Shown: positions 17,104 to 26,314, numbered from the stretch's first letter. The stretch: DNA of 54,846 nucleotides from Streptomyces sp. NK08204 (GCF_020400585.1 NZ_JAINVF010000036.1:1-54846), one strand, 5' to 3'. Notes: generated by a model from the letters alone, not told the origin. Program-made: numbers and translations.

Positions 17104-18879
17104 GTGGCCAACGTCTCCCGATTCCTTGCGGCACGCCTGCGGACGTGGGGTGTGGACCGGGTGTTCGGCATGCCCGGCCGGGACGTCGACGCACTGGTCG
17201 GCGTTCTGCGCGGCACACCGGACCACCCGGAGTTCGTCCAGGCCCGGCACGAGGAGTCGGCCGCCCTGATGGCCTGCGCCCACGCCAAGCTCACCGGGCG
17301 CCCCGGCTGCTGCCTCGCCCCCTCGGGCGCCGGGGCGCTGCGCCTGACGAGCGGTCTCTACGACGCCGCGCTGGACCGTCAGCCGGTGGTGGCCGTCGTG
17401 GGTGAGGAAGAACCGGCCCACAGCGCGGACGGCCGACGGCGGACTCCGCACGCGACACCCCTGCTCGCCGAGGTGTCCCGGTTCGCCGAACCGGTGAACG
17501 ACCCCCGCCGGGCGGGTGACGCCCTGGACCGCGCCTTCCAGGCGGCGTTGACCGAGCGAGGGCCCGCCGCCCTGGTGGTGCCCCGTTCCGTCCTGACGGC
17601 CGAAGCGCCGAAGGAACTGAAGACGCACGACGCGGCGGGGACCGTACCGGCCCGCTTCGAGCCGCCGGCCAGACCACCGCGGATGGACGACGTGCGCCGG
17701 GCGGCCGGTGTGCTCAACGACGGACGCAAGGTCGCCATCGTGGTCGGACGCGGCGCCGCGCGTGCCGCCGACCGGGCGGCGGGTGTCGCCGGGCTGCTCG
17801 GGGCGGGCATCGCCACGACACCCCTGGCGCGCGATGTGCTGCCCGACGACCTGCCGTACGTCGCTGGAGTGGCGGCCCCCTACGGCAGCACGGCGGCAGC
17901 GGCCCTGCTGCGGGACTGCGACACGTTGCTCCTCCTGGGTGCCGGGGACCTGGACCGGAGCCTGCTGCCGGACGACGGCCGACGCCGCGTCGTCGCACTC
18001 GACGCCGAAGCCGCAGCCCCCGGCAGCCGGCCGGCCGCCGGCCTCCACGTCACGGGCGATGTCGCCGCCGCGCTTGACGCGCTCCTTCCCCTGTTGCGGC
18101 GCAAGCACGGGCGCGCGTGGCGCGAGACCGTCGAACGTGCCGTCGACGAGTGGCGGGTTGAGGGCCGGGCGAAGGCACACCGGTTCTTCGGCACGTCCGT
18201 CAACCCCCGGGCCGTGGTCGCCGAGCTGTCGGCGCGGCTGCCCGACCGTGCCGTCGTCGTCACGGATTCGGGGTCCGCCCTCGACTGGTGGACCACGCAT
18301 CTGGAACTGCGCGCCGGGATGCGCGCCCTGCTCTCGGACGGCCTCGCGGCCCCCGGCGCGGCCGTCCCCTACGCGGTCGCCGCCCGTCTCGCCTGTCCCG
18401 ACCGGCCGGTGATCGCCCTGGTCGGCGACGGCGCGTTCCAGGCGCGCGGCCTGAACGAACTGCTCACCGTCCGCCGCCACCTGGAGCGGTTCGCGAAGCA
18501 ACCGCCCCTGCTGTTCTGTGTCCTGAACAACGGCGACCTCAACCGGCTGACCTGGCAGCGCCGCACGGAGTCCGGCGACCCGCGGATCCCCCCGTCGCAG
18601 GAGGTTCCCGACGCGGCGTACGCCGACTACGCCCGCCTCCTCGGCCTCGCCGCCGTACGCTGCGACCGGCCCCGCGCGGTGGGGGACGTATGGGAGTGGG
18701 CCTTGTCCAGGATGGGCCCGGCACTGCTGGAGTTCGCGGTTGACGGCGAGGTCCCTCCGGACTGGGCAGAGCCCGAAGGGCGCGGTGGCACCGCGGACCG
18801 CTCCCGTCCGCGTGTCTCCCACGGCCGGGTGCGACGGCTGATCGGCGCGGCACCCGCCGGACTGTTCCGGCCGGGCTGA
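17104..18879 (+). CDS. Thiamine-diphosphate-dependent enzyme, pyruvate oxidase (PoxB)-like
   Basis: 591 residues from GTG 17104, with AGGAGG 5 bases upstream. It has the three-domain ThDP fold: Pyr domain with activating Glu in ARHEESAALMA (about residue 45), a central domain with KVAIVVGRGA, and a PP domain with the Mg/ThDP motif LVGDGAFQARGLNEL ending in CVLNNGDLNRL. Overall resemblance is to PoxB and other quinone- or oxygen-dependent pyruvate oxidases; acetolactate synthase and related enzymes are alternatives. The GC-rich C-terminus shows no clear amphipathic membrane anchor. Between qcrB and the formate dehydrogenase operon, a role as another electron source for the quinone pool is attractive but inferred. 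Confidence 0.88.
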   Translation: MANVSRFLAARLRTWGVDRVFGMPGRDVDALVGVLRGTPDHPEFVQARHEESAALMACAHAKLTGRPGCCLAPSGAGALRLTSGLYDAALDRQPVVAVVGEEEPAHSADGRRRTPHATPLLAEVSRFAEPVNDPRRAGDALDRAFQAALTERGPAALVVPRSVLTAEAPKELKTHDAAGTVPARFEPPARPPRMDDVRRAAGVLNDGRKVAIVVGRGAARAADRAAGVAGLLGAGIATTPLARDVLPDDLPYVAGVAAPYGSTAAAALLRDCDTLLLLGAGDLDRSLLPDDGRRRVVALDAEAAAPGSRPAAGLHVTGDVAAALDALLPLLRRKHGRAWRETVERAVDEWRVEGRAKAHRFFGTSVNPRAVVAELSARLPDRAVVVTDSGSALDWWTTHLELRAGMRALLSDGLAAPGAAVPYAVAARLACPDRPVIALVGDGAFQARGLNELLTVRRHLERFAKQPPLLFCVLNNGDLNRLTWQRRTESGDPRIPPSQEVPDAAYADYARLLGLAAVRCDRPRAVGDVWEWALSRMGPALLEFAVDGEVPPDWAEPEGRGGTADRSRPRVSHGRVRRLIGAAPAGLFRPG

Positions 18880-19171
18880 GCAGGGACGGGCAGACGGGCA
18901 CCGCCCGGTCCACCCACCACGGGCCGGGGCTGACCAGTACCGTCGGTCTTCGCCCACCACCGGTTCGCCCCCGTACGAGCACGGCCTCCCGCGCGGGTGC
19001 GCGGTTCCCGGCGGCTCGTGCCGCCGGGCGCGACGTCCGGTCCGATGCCCCCGTGGCCGGCCCACGGGCGGTACGGCGCCGAAGCCCTGGTCCGGCCCGC
19101 CGTCCCGGGGCGCAGCGTGTTTGCCGGTCCGGACGGCAGGGAACCCGGCCCCGCGCACCGGCGGAGAGGAC

Positions 19172-20200
19172 ATGGCGATGCCCACCCAGGACGACGTGCG
19201 GAAGCTGCTGCGAAGCGGCAGCACCTACGAGGACATCGCCGACCGCCTCGGCATCCCGCCCGGCCAGGCCTATCTGATCGCCACCGGCCTGCCCGCGGAC
19301 GGCGGCGACGTCCTGGCCCTCGAGGAACTCGCCGGACGCGAGGGTCTGCTGCCCGGCGGCAGCCAGCATCTGGTGAATCCGCCGACCGAGGTGCCCACCC
19401 GGGACGAGACGGTCGGGGAGTGGCTCAGGGAACGGGCCCGCGCCGACGGGCCGATGCGGGAGGCCGCCGCCCGCCGCACGGCCGAGCCCCCGCCGCCGGC
19501 CGAGGAGGACGCCACCGAGGACGTGTCGACGGTCCTGGGCCGCGACCACAACCAGGTCAAGGCCATCCAGGAGCAGTTGGAAGCGGTGCCGGGGGTGCGC
19601 GCCGGCGGCGGTCCGGTCCAGCAGCAGCGGCGCGTCTCGCTCGTCGACATGATCCGCGAGCGGCTGGCTGCCCACGAGGAGGCCGAGGAGGAGCACTTCT
19701 GGCCCGCCGTGCTCCGCACGCTGCCGGACGGCGAGGAACTCGCCGCGAAGGGACGGGAACAGGAACGCGAGGGCAAGGACCTGCTCGCCGCGCTGGAGGG
19801 CATGTCCGGCGGCGAGGACCGGTTCGACGAACTGGTCGAGGAACTCGGCCTGGCCCTGCGCAAGCACGTCGCCTTCGAGGACACCGTCCTGCTGCGCCTG
19901 CACCAGACCATGCCCGAGAAGCAGCGGCAGAAGCTCGGCCACCGGATCCTGCGCGCCGAACGGCACACTCCCACCCGGCAGCATCCGCACGCGCCGGACA
20001 AGCCCCCCTTCAACAAGCTGGCCGCCGCCGCGGCGGCACCCCTCGACAAGGCCCGCGACGCCATGACGGGCCGGCCCGCCCGGCGGCACGGCCAGGCAGA
20101 GCACGAGCCCTTCGCCGGCCACGAGCCCTCCGCCGACCGGACGGGCACCTCCGGCCAAGGGGATCGGACGGGCACCTCCGACCAGGAAGAAGAAGGGTGA
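19172..20200 (+). CDS. Hemerythrin HHE-domain protein heading the formate dehydrogenase operon
   Basis: 342 residues from ATG 19172; ATG 19178 is equally well placed relative to GGAGAGG. Residues about 1-50 form a helix-turn-helix-like segment (YEDIADRLGIPPGQAYLIATGLP). The middle (about 130-255) is an HHE four-helix domain with iron-ligand candidates in GRDHNQVKAIQEQLE, AHEEAEEEHFWPAV and LRKHVAFEDTVLLRLH. The tail is long, polar and rich in His, Pro and Gly. Hemerythrins bind O2 at a di-iron centre, so it may shield or sense oxygen for the FDH encoded next. Its TGA overlaps the GTG start of the FDH catalytic subunit. Confidence 0.88.
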   Translation: MAMPTQDDVRKLLRSGSTYEDIADRLGIPPGQAYLIATGLPADGGDVLALEELAGREGLLPGGSQHLVNPPTEVPTRDETVGEWLRERARADGPMREAAARRTAEPPPPAEEDATEDVSTVLGRDHNQVKAIQEQLEAVPGVRAGGGPVQQQRRVSLVDMIRERLAAHEEAEEEHFWPAVLRTLPDGEELAAKGREQEREGKDLLAALEGMSGGEDRFDELVEELGLALRKHVAFEDTVLLRLHQTMPEKQRQKLGHRILRAERHTPTRQHPHAPDKPPFNKLAAAAAAPLDKARDAMTGRPARRHGQAEHEPFAGHEPSADRTGTSGQGDRTGTSDQEEEG

Positions 20201-23200
20201 GTCACGCCATGCGCAACCCCCTGAAGCAGTGGCCCCTGCTGCGGCAGATACGGCAGGGCGACCCGTTCGGCCGGGGAGCGGCGGTCAAGTCGAAGGCATC
20301 GGCCGGCCTGCGGCCCCGTACGGCGACCGCTGACAAAGTGGTGAAATCCGTCTGCCCCTACTGCGGAGTGGGCTGCGCGCAGAACATCTACGTCAAGGAC
20401 GACCGGATCGTCCACATCGAGGGCGACCCCGACTCGCCCGTCAACCGGGGACGACTGTGCCCCAAAGGCGCCGCCACGCTGGAACTGGCCACCGGCCCCA
20501 CCCGCCGCCACCACGTGCTCTACCGCCGCCCGCACGGCACCGACTGGGAGCGTCTTCCGCTGGACCAGGCGCTGGACATGGTCGCCGACCGGGTGATCGA
20601 GACCCGGGCCCGCACCTGGGAGTGGGAGAGCGACGGCCGGCGCACCCGCCGCACCATGGGCATCGCGAGCCTGGGCGGCGCGACGCTGGACAACGAGGAG
20701 AACTACCTCATCAAGAAGCTGTTCACCGCCCTCGGCATCGTGCAGGTCGAGAACCAGGCCCGGCTGTGCCACAGCGCCACCGTCGCCGGTCTCGGCACCT
20801 CTTTCGGCCGGGGCGGCGCCACCACCTGCATGCAGGACCTGCAGCACTCCGACTGCATCGTCATCGAGGGCTCCAGCTTCGCCGAGGCACATCCCGTCGG
20901 CTTCCAGTGGGTCATGGAGGCCAAGGCCCGCGGGGCCACCCTCATCCACGTCGACCCGCGCTTCAGCCGCACCAGCGCTCTCGCCGACATCCACGTACCC
21001 CTGCGCGCAGGCAGCGACATCGCCTTCCTCGGCGGGATCATCCGCTACGTCCTGGAGAACGACAAGTGGTTCCACGACTACGTGCTGAACTACACCAACG
21101 CCTCCACCCTCGTCACCGACGATTTCGAGGACACCGAGGACCTCGGCGGACTGTTCGGCGGGCTCGACCCGGAGCTGGACGCGTACGAGAACGACAGCTG
21201 GCAGTACGAGGGCTTCCAGAGCCACCCCGAGCAGGAGCAGGACGAGCACAGCTACCGGGAGCGGCTCGCAGCGGCCAAGAGCGCCGGCCACGCCGAGTCG
21301 CACGGCTCCGGCGGCGCCGGCATGCACGGCTCCCCGCACCGGGACCCGTCCCTGCGCCACCCGCGCTGCGTGCTGAACCTGCTGCGCCGCCACTACGCCC
21401 GCTACACCCCCGAGGAGGTGGAGCGTACCTGCGGCATCCCGCGCAGCCTCTTCCAGCGCGTCTGCGAGACCATCACGGACCGCTCCGGCCCCGACCGCAC
21501 GACCGCCTTCGCCTACGCGGTCGGCTGGACCCAGCACACGGTCGGCTCCCAGTTCATCCGCGCCGCCTCCGTCCTGCAGCTGCTCCTCGGCAACATCGGC
21601 CGCCCCGGCGGCGGCATCCAGGCCCTGCGCGGACACGCCAGCATCCAGGGCTCCACGGACGTACCGACCCTGTTCAACCTGCTCCCCGGCTATCTGCCGA
21701 TGCCGCACGCCTACGACCACGAGTCGCTGGACGAGTACATCTCGGGGGAGGAACCGGAGAAGGGCTACTGGGGTGACATGCGGGCCTACCTGGTCAGCCT
21801 GCTCAAGGCCTGGTACGGCCCCGCCGCCCACGCGGACAACGACTACTGCTGGGACAACCTCCCGCGGATCACCGGAAGCCACAGCACCTACGAGACGGTC
21901 ATGGCCCAACTGGACGGCACCTGCAAGGGCTACTTCCTGATGGGTGAGAACCCGGCCGTCGGCTCCGCCAACGCCAGGATGCAGCGGCTGGCGATGGCGG
22001 GCCTGGACTGGCTCGTGGTCCGCGACTTCTCCCTCATCGAGTCGGCGACCTGGTGGAAGGACGGCCCCGAGATCGACACCGGCGAGCTGCGCACCGAGGA
22101 CATCGGCACCGAGGTGTTCTTCTTCCCGGCAGCCTCGCACACCGAGAAGAACGGCGCGTTCACCAACACCAACCGGCTCCTGCAGTGGCACTTCGCCGCC
22201 AGGGAACCGGACGGCGAGGCCCGCAGCGAACTGTGGTTCATGTACCACCTCGGCCGCAGGATCCGGCAGAAGCTCGCCGGGTCCGCCGACGAGCGCGACC
22301 GGCCCGTCCTCGATCTGACCTGGGACTACCCCACCGAGGGGACACTTCAGGAACCGAAGGCCGAGGCGGTCCTGGCCGAGATCAACGGCTTCGACGCCGA
22401 GGGCAGCCCCCTCGCCTCCTACGAGCAGCTCAACGACGACGGGTCCACCGCCTGCGGCTGCTGGATCTACTGCGGCTGCTACGCCGACGGCGTCAACCAG
22501 ACCGCGCGCCGGGTGCCAGCCAAGGACCAGAACTGGCTCGGGCCCGAGTGGTGCTGGGCCTGGCCCGCCAACCGCCGCATCCTGTACAACCGCGCGTCCG
22601 CGGATCCCGACGGCAGACCGTGGAGCGAGAACAAGGCCCTGGTGTGGTGGGACGAGGACAAAGCCCTGTGGACCGGCCATGACATCGCCGACTTCAAGGC
22701 GACCAAGAGCCCGCACTACCGGCCGCCGCACGGCGCCACCAAAGCGGAGGGGCTCGCTGGCATCGACCCGTTCATCATGCAGGCGGACGGCAAGGGATGG
22801 CTGTACGTGCCCGCAGGCCTCGTCGACGGGCCCCTGCCCACCCACTACGAGCCGCAGGAGTCACCCGTCGAGAACCCGCTCTACCACCAGCAGCGCAACC
22901 CGGTCCGCGAGGTCTTCAGCCACGAGTTCAACCGCTACCACCCGAGCGGCCAGGAGCCGGGCGCGGACGTCTTCCCGTACGTGGTGACCACCTACCGCCT
23001 CACCGAGCACTTCACGGCCGGCGGCATGTCCCGCTGGTCGTCGTACCTCTCGGAGCTGCAACCCGAGATGTTCTGCGAGGTCTCCCCGGAGCTGGCCGAG
23101 GAGCGGGGGCTGGAGCACCGCGGCTGGGCGACGATCGTCACCGCGCGCAACGCCATCGAGGCCCGCGTGCTGGTGACCCCGCGGATGGTGCCGCTCGCCC

Positions 23201-23454
23201 TGGACGGCCGTACGGTCCACCAGATCGGCCTGCCGTTCCACTGGGGACCCAACGGCCACACCCGGGGCGACTCGGCCAACGACCTCACCGCCGTCGTCCT
23301 CGACCCGAACATCCACATCCAGGAGGTCAAGGCCCTCACCGCGGACATCCGGCCCGGACGGCGGCCCCGCGGACAGGACCGGGTGGAGCTGGTGCGCGCC
23401 TACCAGCGCCGCGCCGGCATCACCCCCGACACCGGAACCGAGGTGATCTCATGA
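20197..23454 (+). CDS. Formate dehydrogenase catalytic (molybdopterin) subunit, cysteine type
   Basis: 1085 residues from GTG 20197, chosen because it overlaps the previous stop (GTGA) and follows AGGAAG; ATG 20209 is an alternative. A [4Fe-4S] cluster is bound by C53, C56, C60 and C88 (VCPYCGVGC, GRLCPKG). The catalytic position is C191 in QARLCHSATVAGLG, where E. coli FdnG/FdoG have selenocysteine, followed by the conserved His192. Later blocks (GCWIYCGCY, PANRRILYNRAS, the C-terminal HWGPNGHTRGDSANDLT) match the respiratory FdnG/FdoG type. No twin-arginine signal is visible, so the cytoplasmic face is likely. It oxidises formate to CO2 and passes electrons to the Fe-S subunit encoded next. 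Confidence 0.95.
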   Translation: MSHAMRNPLKQWPLLRQIRQGDPFGRGAAVKSKASAGLRPRTATADKVVKSVCPYCGVGCAQNIYVKDDRIVHIEGDPDSPVNRGRLCPKGAATLELATGPTRRHHVLYRRPHGTDWERLPLDQALDMVADRVIETRARTWEWESDGRRTRRTMGIASLGGATLDNEENYLIKKLFTALGIVQVENQARLCHSATVAGLGTSFGRGGATTCMQDLQHSDCIVIEGSSFAEAHPVGFQWVMEAKARGATLIHVDPRFSRTSALADIHVPLRAGSDIAFLGGIIRYVLENDKWFHDYVLNYTNASTLVTDDFEDTEDLGGLFGGLDPELDAYENDSWQYEGFQSHPEQEQDEHSYRERLAAAKSAGHAESHGSGGAGMHGSPHRDPSLRHPRCVLNLLRRHYARYTPEEVERTCGIPRSLFQRVCETITDRSGPDRTTAFAYAVGWTQHTVGSQFIRAASVLQLLLGNIGRPGGGIQALRGHASIQGSTDVPTLFNLLPGYLPMPHAYDHESLDEYISGEEPEKGYWGDMRAYLVSLLKAWYGPAAHADNDYCWDNLPRITGSHSTYETVMAQLDGTCKGYFLMGENPAVGSANARMQRLAMAGLDWLVVRDFSLIESATWWKDGPEIDTGELRTEDIGTEVFFFPAASHTEKNGAFTNTNRLLQWHFAAREPDGEARSELWFMYHLGRRIRQKLAGSADERDRPVLDLTWDYPTEGTLQEPKAEAVLAEINGFDAEGSPLASYEQLNDDGSTACGCWIYCGCYADGVNQTARRVPAKDQNWLGPEWCWAWPANRRILYNRASADPDGRPWSENKALVWWDEDKALWTGHDIADFKATKSPHYRPPHGATKAEGLAGIDPFIMQADGKGWLYVPAGLVDGPLPTHYEPQESPVENPLYHQQRNPVREVFSHEFNRYHPSGQEPGADVFPYVVTTYRLTEHFTAGGMSRWSSYLSELQPEMFCEVSPELAEERGLEHRGWATIVTARNAIEARVLVTPRMVPLALDGRTVHQIGLPFHWGPNGHTRGDSANDLTAVVLDPNIHIQEVKALTADIRPGRRPRGQDRVELVRAYQRRAGITPDTGTEVIS

Positions 23455-24554
23455 CCGGTCCGGACACTCCCCGGCGGCAGGGCTGCGGGTGCAGCGGCGG
23501 GTGCGGCAGAGAAGGGGGCGCAGGCGGCGAAGCCGGCGCACAGGGCCTGCTGAGCATCGGGCGGCGCCGCCCGGACGGCACGATCGGCTCCTTGGGCGTC
23601 CTGGGCATGGCCGCCGGTGCCGCCGCGGCCACCGCCGGCGCCGTGACCGCGGGCGGTACGGTCCACGAGCGACGGGACACCCGCGACGGTGGCGACGGCG
23701 GTCTCGGCAACGGCCCCGACCCCGCGGCCGGCAGCGGTTGGTCGTCCGCACCGCCCCGCATGGGCTTCTTCACCGACACCTCCGTCTGCATCGGCTGCAA
23801 GGCCTGCGAGGTGGCGTGCAAGGAGTGGAACGCCATCCCGGAGGACGGACTGACGTTCACCGGAATGTCGTACGACAACACCATCGGTCTCGGTGCCGAC
23901 AGCTGGCGGCACGTCGCCTTCATCGAGCAGGACAAGCCGCTCGCCGGTCAGATCACCGGCGGGCAGACGGGGCAGGACGCGCGGGGCGTGCGCTGGCTGA
24001 TGGCCTCCGACGTGTGCAAGCACTGCACCGAGGCGGCCTGCCTGGACGTCTGCCCGACCGGCTCGCTGTTCCGCACGGAGTTCGGCACGGTCGTCGTCCA
24101 GGAGGACATCTGCAACGGCTGCGGCTACTGCGTGCCCGCCTGCCCCTACGGCGTCATCGACCAGCGGCACGGCGACGGCCGGGTGTGGAAGTGCACCCTG
24201 TGCTATGACCGGCTCGGCAGCGGCCAGGAACCCGCCTGCGCCAAGGCGTGCCCCACCGACTCCATCCAGTTCGGACCGCTGGACGAACTGCGTGAGCGGG
24301 CCGCCCTGCGCGTGGACCAGTTGCACGAGGCCGGGGTCGGCGAGGCGCGCCTGTACGGCCACGACCCGGAGGACGGCGTCGGCGGCGACGGCGCCTTCTT
24401 CCTGCTGCTGGACGAACCCGAAACCTACGGACTGCCCCCGGACCCGGTCGTCACCACCCGCGACCTGCCCAGGATGTGGAAACTCACCGCGGCGGCGGCC
24501 CTGTCCCTGGCGGCCTCCGTCGCCGTGGCCTTCGCGAAGGGGGGCACCCGATGA
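23451..24554 (+). CDS. Formate dehydrogenase iron-sulfur (beta) subunit
   Basis: 367 residues; the ATG at 23451 overlaps the FDH stop (ATGA). It is a ferredoxin-like electron-transfer subunit with four Cys clusters: CIGCKACEVAC (113-123), CKHCTEAACLDVC, CNGCGYCVPACPYG and CTLC with ACAKACP. A C-terminal hydrophobic helix (LTAAAALSLAASVAVAFA) would anchor it, as in FdnH. Unusual is the N-terminal extension of about 100 residues: a Cys/Gly-rich patch (GCGCSGGCGREGG), then a hydrophobic Ala-rich stretch and a Gly-rich linker. The patch might bind metal; this is not a known FdnH feature. Its start and stop both overlap neighbours, indicating strict co-translation. Confidence 0.93.
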   Translation: MTGPDTPRRQGCGCSGGCGREGGAGGEAGAQGLLSIGRRRPDGTIGSLGVLGMAAGAAAATAGAVTAGGTVHERRDTRDGGDGGLGNGPDPAAGSGWSSAPPRMGFFTDTSVCIGCKACEVACKEWNAIPEDGLTFTGMSYDNTIGLGADSWRHVAFIEQDKPLAGQITGGQTGQDARGVRWLMASDVCKHCTEAACLDVCPTGSLFRTEFGTVVVQEDICNGCGYCVPACPYGVIDQRHGDGRVWKCTLCYDRLGSGQEPACAKACPTDSIQFGPLDELRERAALRVDQLHEAGVGEARLYGHDPEDGVGGDGAFFLLLDEPETYGLPPDPVVTTRDLPRMWKLTAAAALSLAASVAVAFAKGGTR

Positions 24555-25573
24555 GCGACGCCCGCATCACGAGGGACGGCCTGGAGGGCGGACGCCCCGG
24601 CCGGGAGGCGACGACCGGAGCCGACGTGCCGCCGGGCGGCGGCCCCCGTCGTCGGGGGCGAAAGCACCGACGGGACAAGGAGCCCGAGTTCCGCTCCTAC
24701 TACGACCTGCCGGTGATCAACAAACCGGTGTGGGAGTCCCCCGACATCCCCGGCTACCTCTTCCTCGGCGGGCTCGCGGGCGCCGGCGCCCTGGTCGGGG
24801 CCGCTGCACACGTCACCGGTCGTCCGGCCCTCACCCGGGCCGCCAAGGTTGCCGCCGCGTCCGCCGGCCAGCTGTCCGTGGCCGCCCTCGTCCACGACCT
24901 CGGCCGGCCCGGCCGGTTCCTGAACATGCTGCGCGTGTTCAAGGTGACCTCTCCCATGAGCGTCGGGTCCTGGCTGCTCGCCGGATTCGTCCCCGCGGCG
25001 AGCGCCGCCGCCCTGGCGGACCTGACCGGGCGGCTCCGGCCCGTCGGAACACTGGCCACCGCGGGCTCGGCCGTACTCGGCGGACCGGTCGCCGCCTACA
25101 CCGCGGCCCTGATCTCGGACACCGCCGTCCCCGCCTGGCACCAAGGACACCGGTGGATGCCGTTCGTCTTCGTCAGCAGCGGTCTGTCCGCCGCGGCCGG
25201 ACTGGGCCTGGTGGCCGCACCGCCGGCCGAGACGGCGCCGCTGGTGCCGCTCGCGGTCGGCGGGGGACTGGCGGAGGTGGCCCTGACCAAGGTCATGGAA
25301 CAGCGCGCCGGAGTCGCCAAGGAAGCCTATGAGACCGGCCCGGCGAAGAAGTTCCTGCGCACCGCCGAGATCCTCACCGTGGGCGGCGCCCTGCTCGCCG
25401 CGGTCCGCCCCCGCAGCCGGGCCCGGTCGGTGGCTGCCGGAGCCGCCCTCCTCGCCGGCTCCGCGCTCACCCGGTTCGGCGTCTTCCACGCCGGGCTGAT
25501 CTCCGCCGAGGACCCCAAGTACACGGTCGTGCCCCAGCGGGCCCGGCTCGACGGCGCGGACGGCGTGCGATGA
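24551..25573 (+). CDS. NrfD/PsrC-type membrane subunit of the formate dehydrogenase
   Basis: 340 residues from ATG 24551, overlapping the previous stop. It has a basic, disordered N-terminal 40 residues, then eight or so hydrophobic helices. NrfD hallmarks are present: PDIPGYLFLGGLAGAGAL, the motif HDLGRPGRFLNMLRVFK, SPMSVGSWLL, and TRFGVFHAG near the C-terminus. NrfD proteins take electrons from Fe-S subunits and reduce quinone without heme. It therefore replaces the cytochrome b gamma subunit of FdnI type and would link formate oxidation to the menaquinone pool. Confidence 0.92.
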   Translation: MSDARITRDGLEGGRPGREATTGADVPPGGGPRRRGRKHRRDKEPEFRSYYDLPVINKPVWESPDIPGYLFLGGLAGAGALVGAAAHVTGRPALTRAAKVAAASAGQLSVAALVHDLGRPGRFLNMLRVFKVTSPMSVGSWLLAGFVPAASAAALADLTGRLRPVGTLATAGSAVLGGPVAAYTAALISDTAVPAWHQGHRWMPFVFVSSGLSAAAGLGLVAAPPAETAPLVPLAVGGGLAEVALTKVMEQRAGVAKEAYETGPAKKFLRTAEILTVGGALLAAVRPRSRARSVAAGAALLAGSALTRFGVFHAGLISAEDPKYTVVPQRARLDGADGVR

Positions 25574-26127
25574 CCCGGCTGTGGTCGCTGATGCAGGACG
25601 ACCACGACGCGATCCGGGGCGTCCTGGACGACCTCACCGGCGGCTCGAGCACGACGGAGCCGGACGTCGGCGAACAGCGCCGACTGGCCCGCGGTCTCGT
25701 GGCCCTGCAGTCCGCCCACGAGATCACCGAGGAACTCGTCATCTGGCCGGCCGTCCGCGCCCTCTGCCCGGACGGCGACTCACTCGTCGCCACAGCGCTC
25801 GCACAGGAGCACGAGACCAAGCGCGCCCTGCACGAACTCGCGCACCTCTCGCCCGGCAGCCAGGAGTTCACCCAGTGCGTCAACACCGTTGCCGGACTCA
25901 ACCGCACCCATCTCAGTTACGAGCAGAACCAGATCTGGCCCCGCCTGGACGACCGGCTCACGGCGCGGGACGCCGCACGCCTCGCCCGCCGCTGGGAGGC
26001 GGCCCGCGCGCGAACACCGACCCGCCCCCATCCGCACCTGCCCGCCCGTCCTGCGGTGCTCGGCACGGTCGGCGTCGCCGCCGGTGCCGTGGAGCGCCTA
26101 CGGGACACCGTCGGCCGTAGACGGTGA
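25570..26127 (+). CDS. Hemerythrin HHE-domain protein closing the formate dehydrogenase operon
   Basis: 185 residues; ATG 25570 overlaps the NrfD stop (ATGA). A single HHE domain fills residues 1-140, with candidate iron ligands in MQDDHDAIRGVLDDL, SAHEITEELVIWP, AQEHETKRALHEL and NRTHLSYEQNQIWPRL. The C-terminal 40 residues are basic and proline-rich. With the other hemerythrin gene at the head of the operon, the FDH genes are bracketed by two O2-binding proteins. This suggests oxygen protection, delivery or sensing; the choice among these is open. Confidence 0.9.
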   Translation: MTRLWSLMQDDHDAIRGVLDDLTGGSSTTEPDVGEQRRLARGLVALQSAHEITEELVIWPAVRALCPDGDSLVATALAQEHETKRALHELAHLSPGSQEFTQCVNTVAGLNRTHLSYEQNQIWPRLDDRLTARDAARLARRWEAARARTPTRPHPHLPARPAVLGTVGVAAGAVERLRDTVGRRR

Positions 26128-26188
26128 TGCGTCACCCGGGTGGCGGAGCCCCGACGAGAGGACGCGCCGCGGCATCGGTCCGTGACGT

Positions 26189-26207
26189 GCTGCCGTCGTC
26201 CGGCAGC
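26189..26207 (+). terminator. Possible terminator hairpin after the formate dehydrogenase operon
   Basis: GCTGCCG-TCGTC-CGGCAGC forms a perfect 7-base-pair stem with a 5-base loop, about 60 bases downstream of the last operon gene. No T-run follows, as is common in GC-rich actinomycetes, so this is only suggestive. Confidence 0.35.
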
Positions 26208-26314
26208 AGCGCTGCCACAGCGTTTCGGCGCGCGCTGAAAGAGGACTCCTGGCAGTGTCCATGGGTGAGGGGAACCGGCAGGTCCCCTCGTGAGCACATC
26301 GACGGCGAGATCCG

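Noticed and set aside
15421..19224. Minus-strand open frame of over 1200 codons across qcrB and the PoxB-like gene
   Set aside because: It is antisense to or out of frame with two well-supported genes, its translation is Arg/Gly/Pro-rich without domains, and long antisense frames are expected at this GC content.
19270..22845. Minus-strand open frame of nearly 1200 codons opposite the hemerythrin and formate dehydrogenase genes
   Set aside because: It mirrors the plus-strand codon pattern; no domain, signal or start site supports it.
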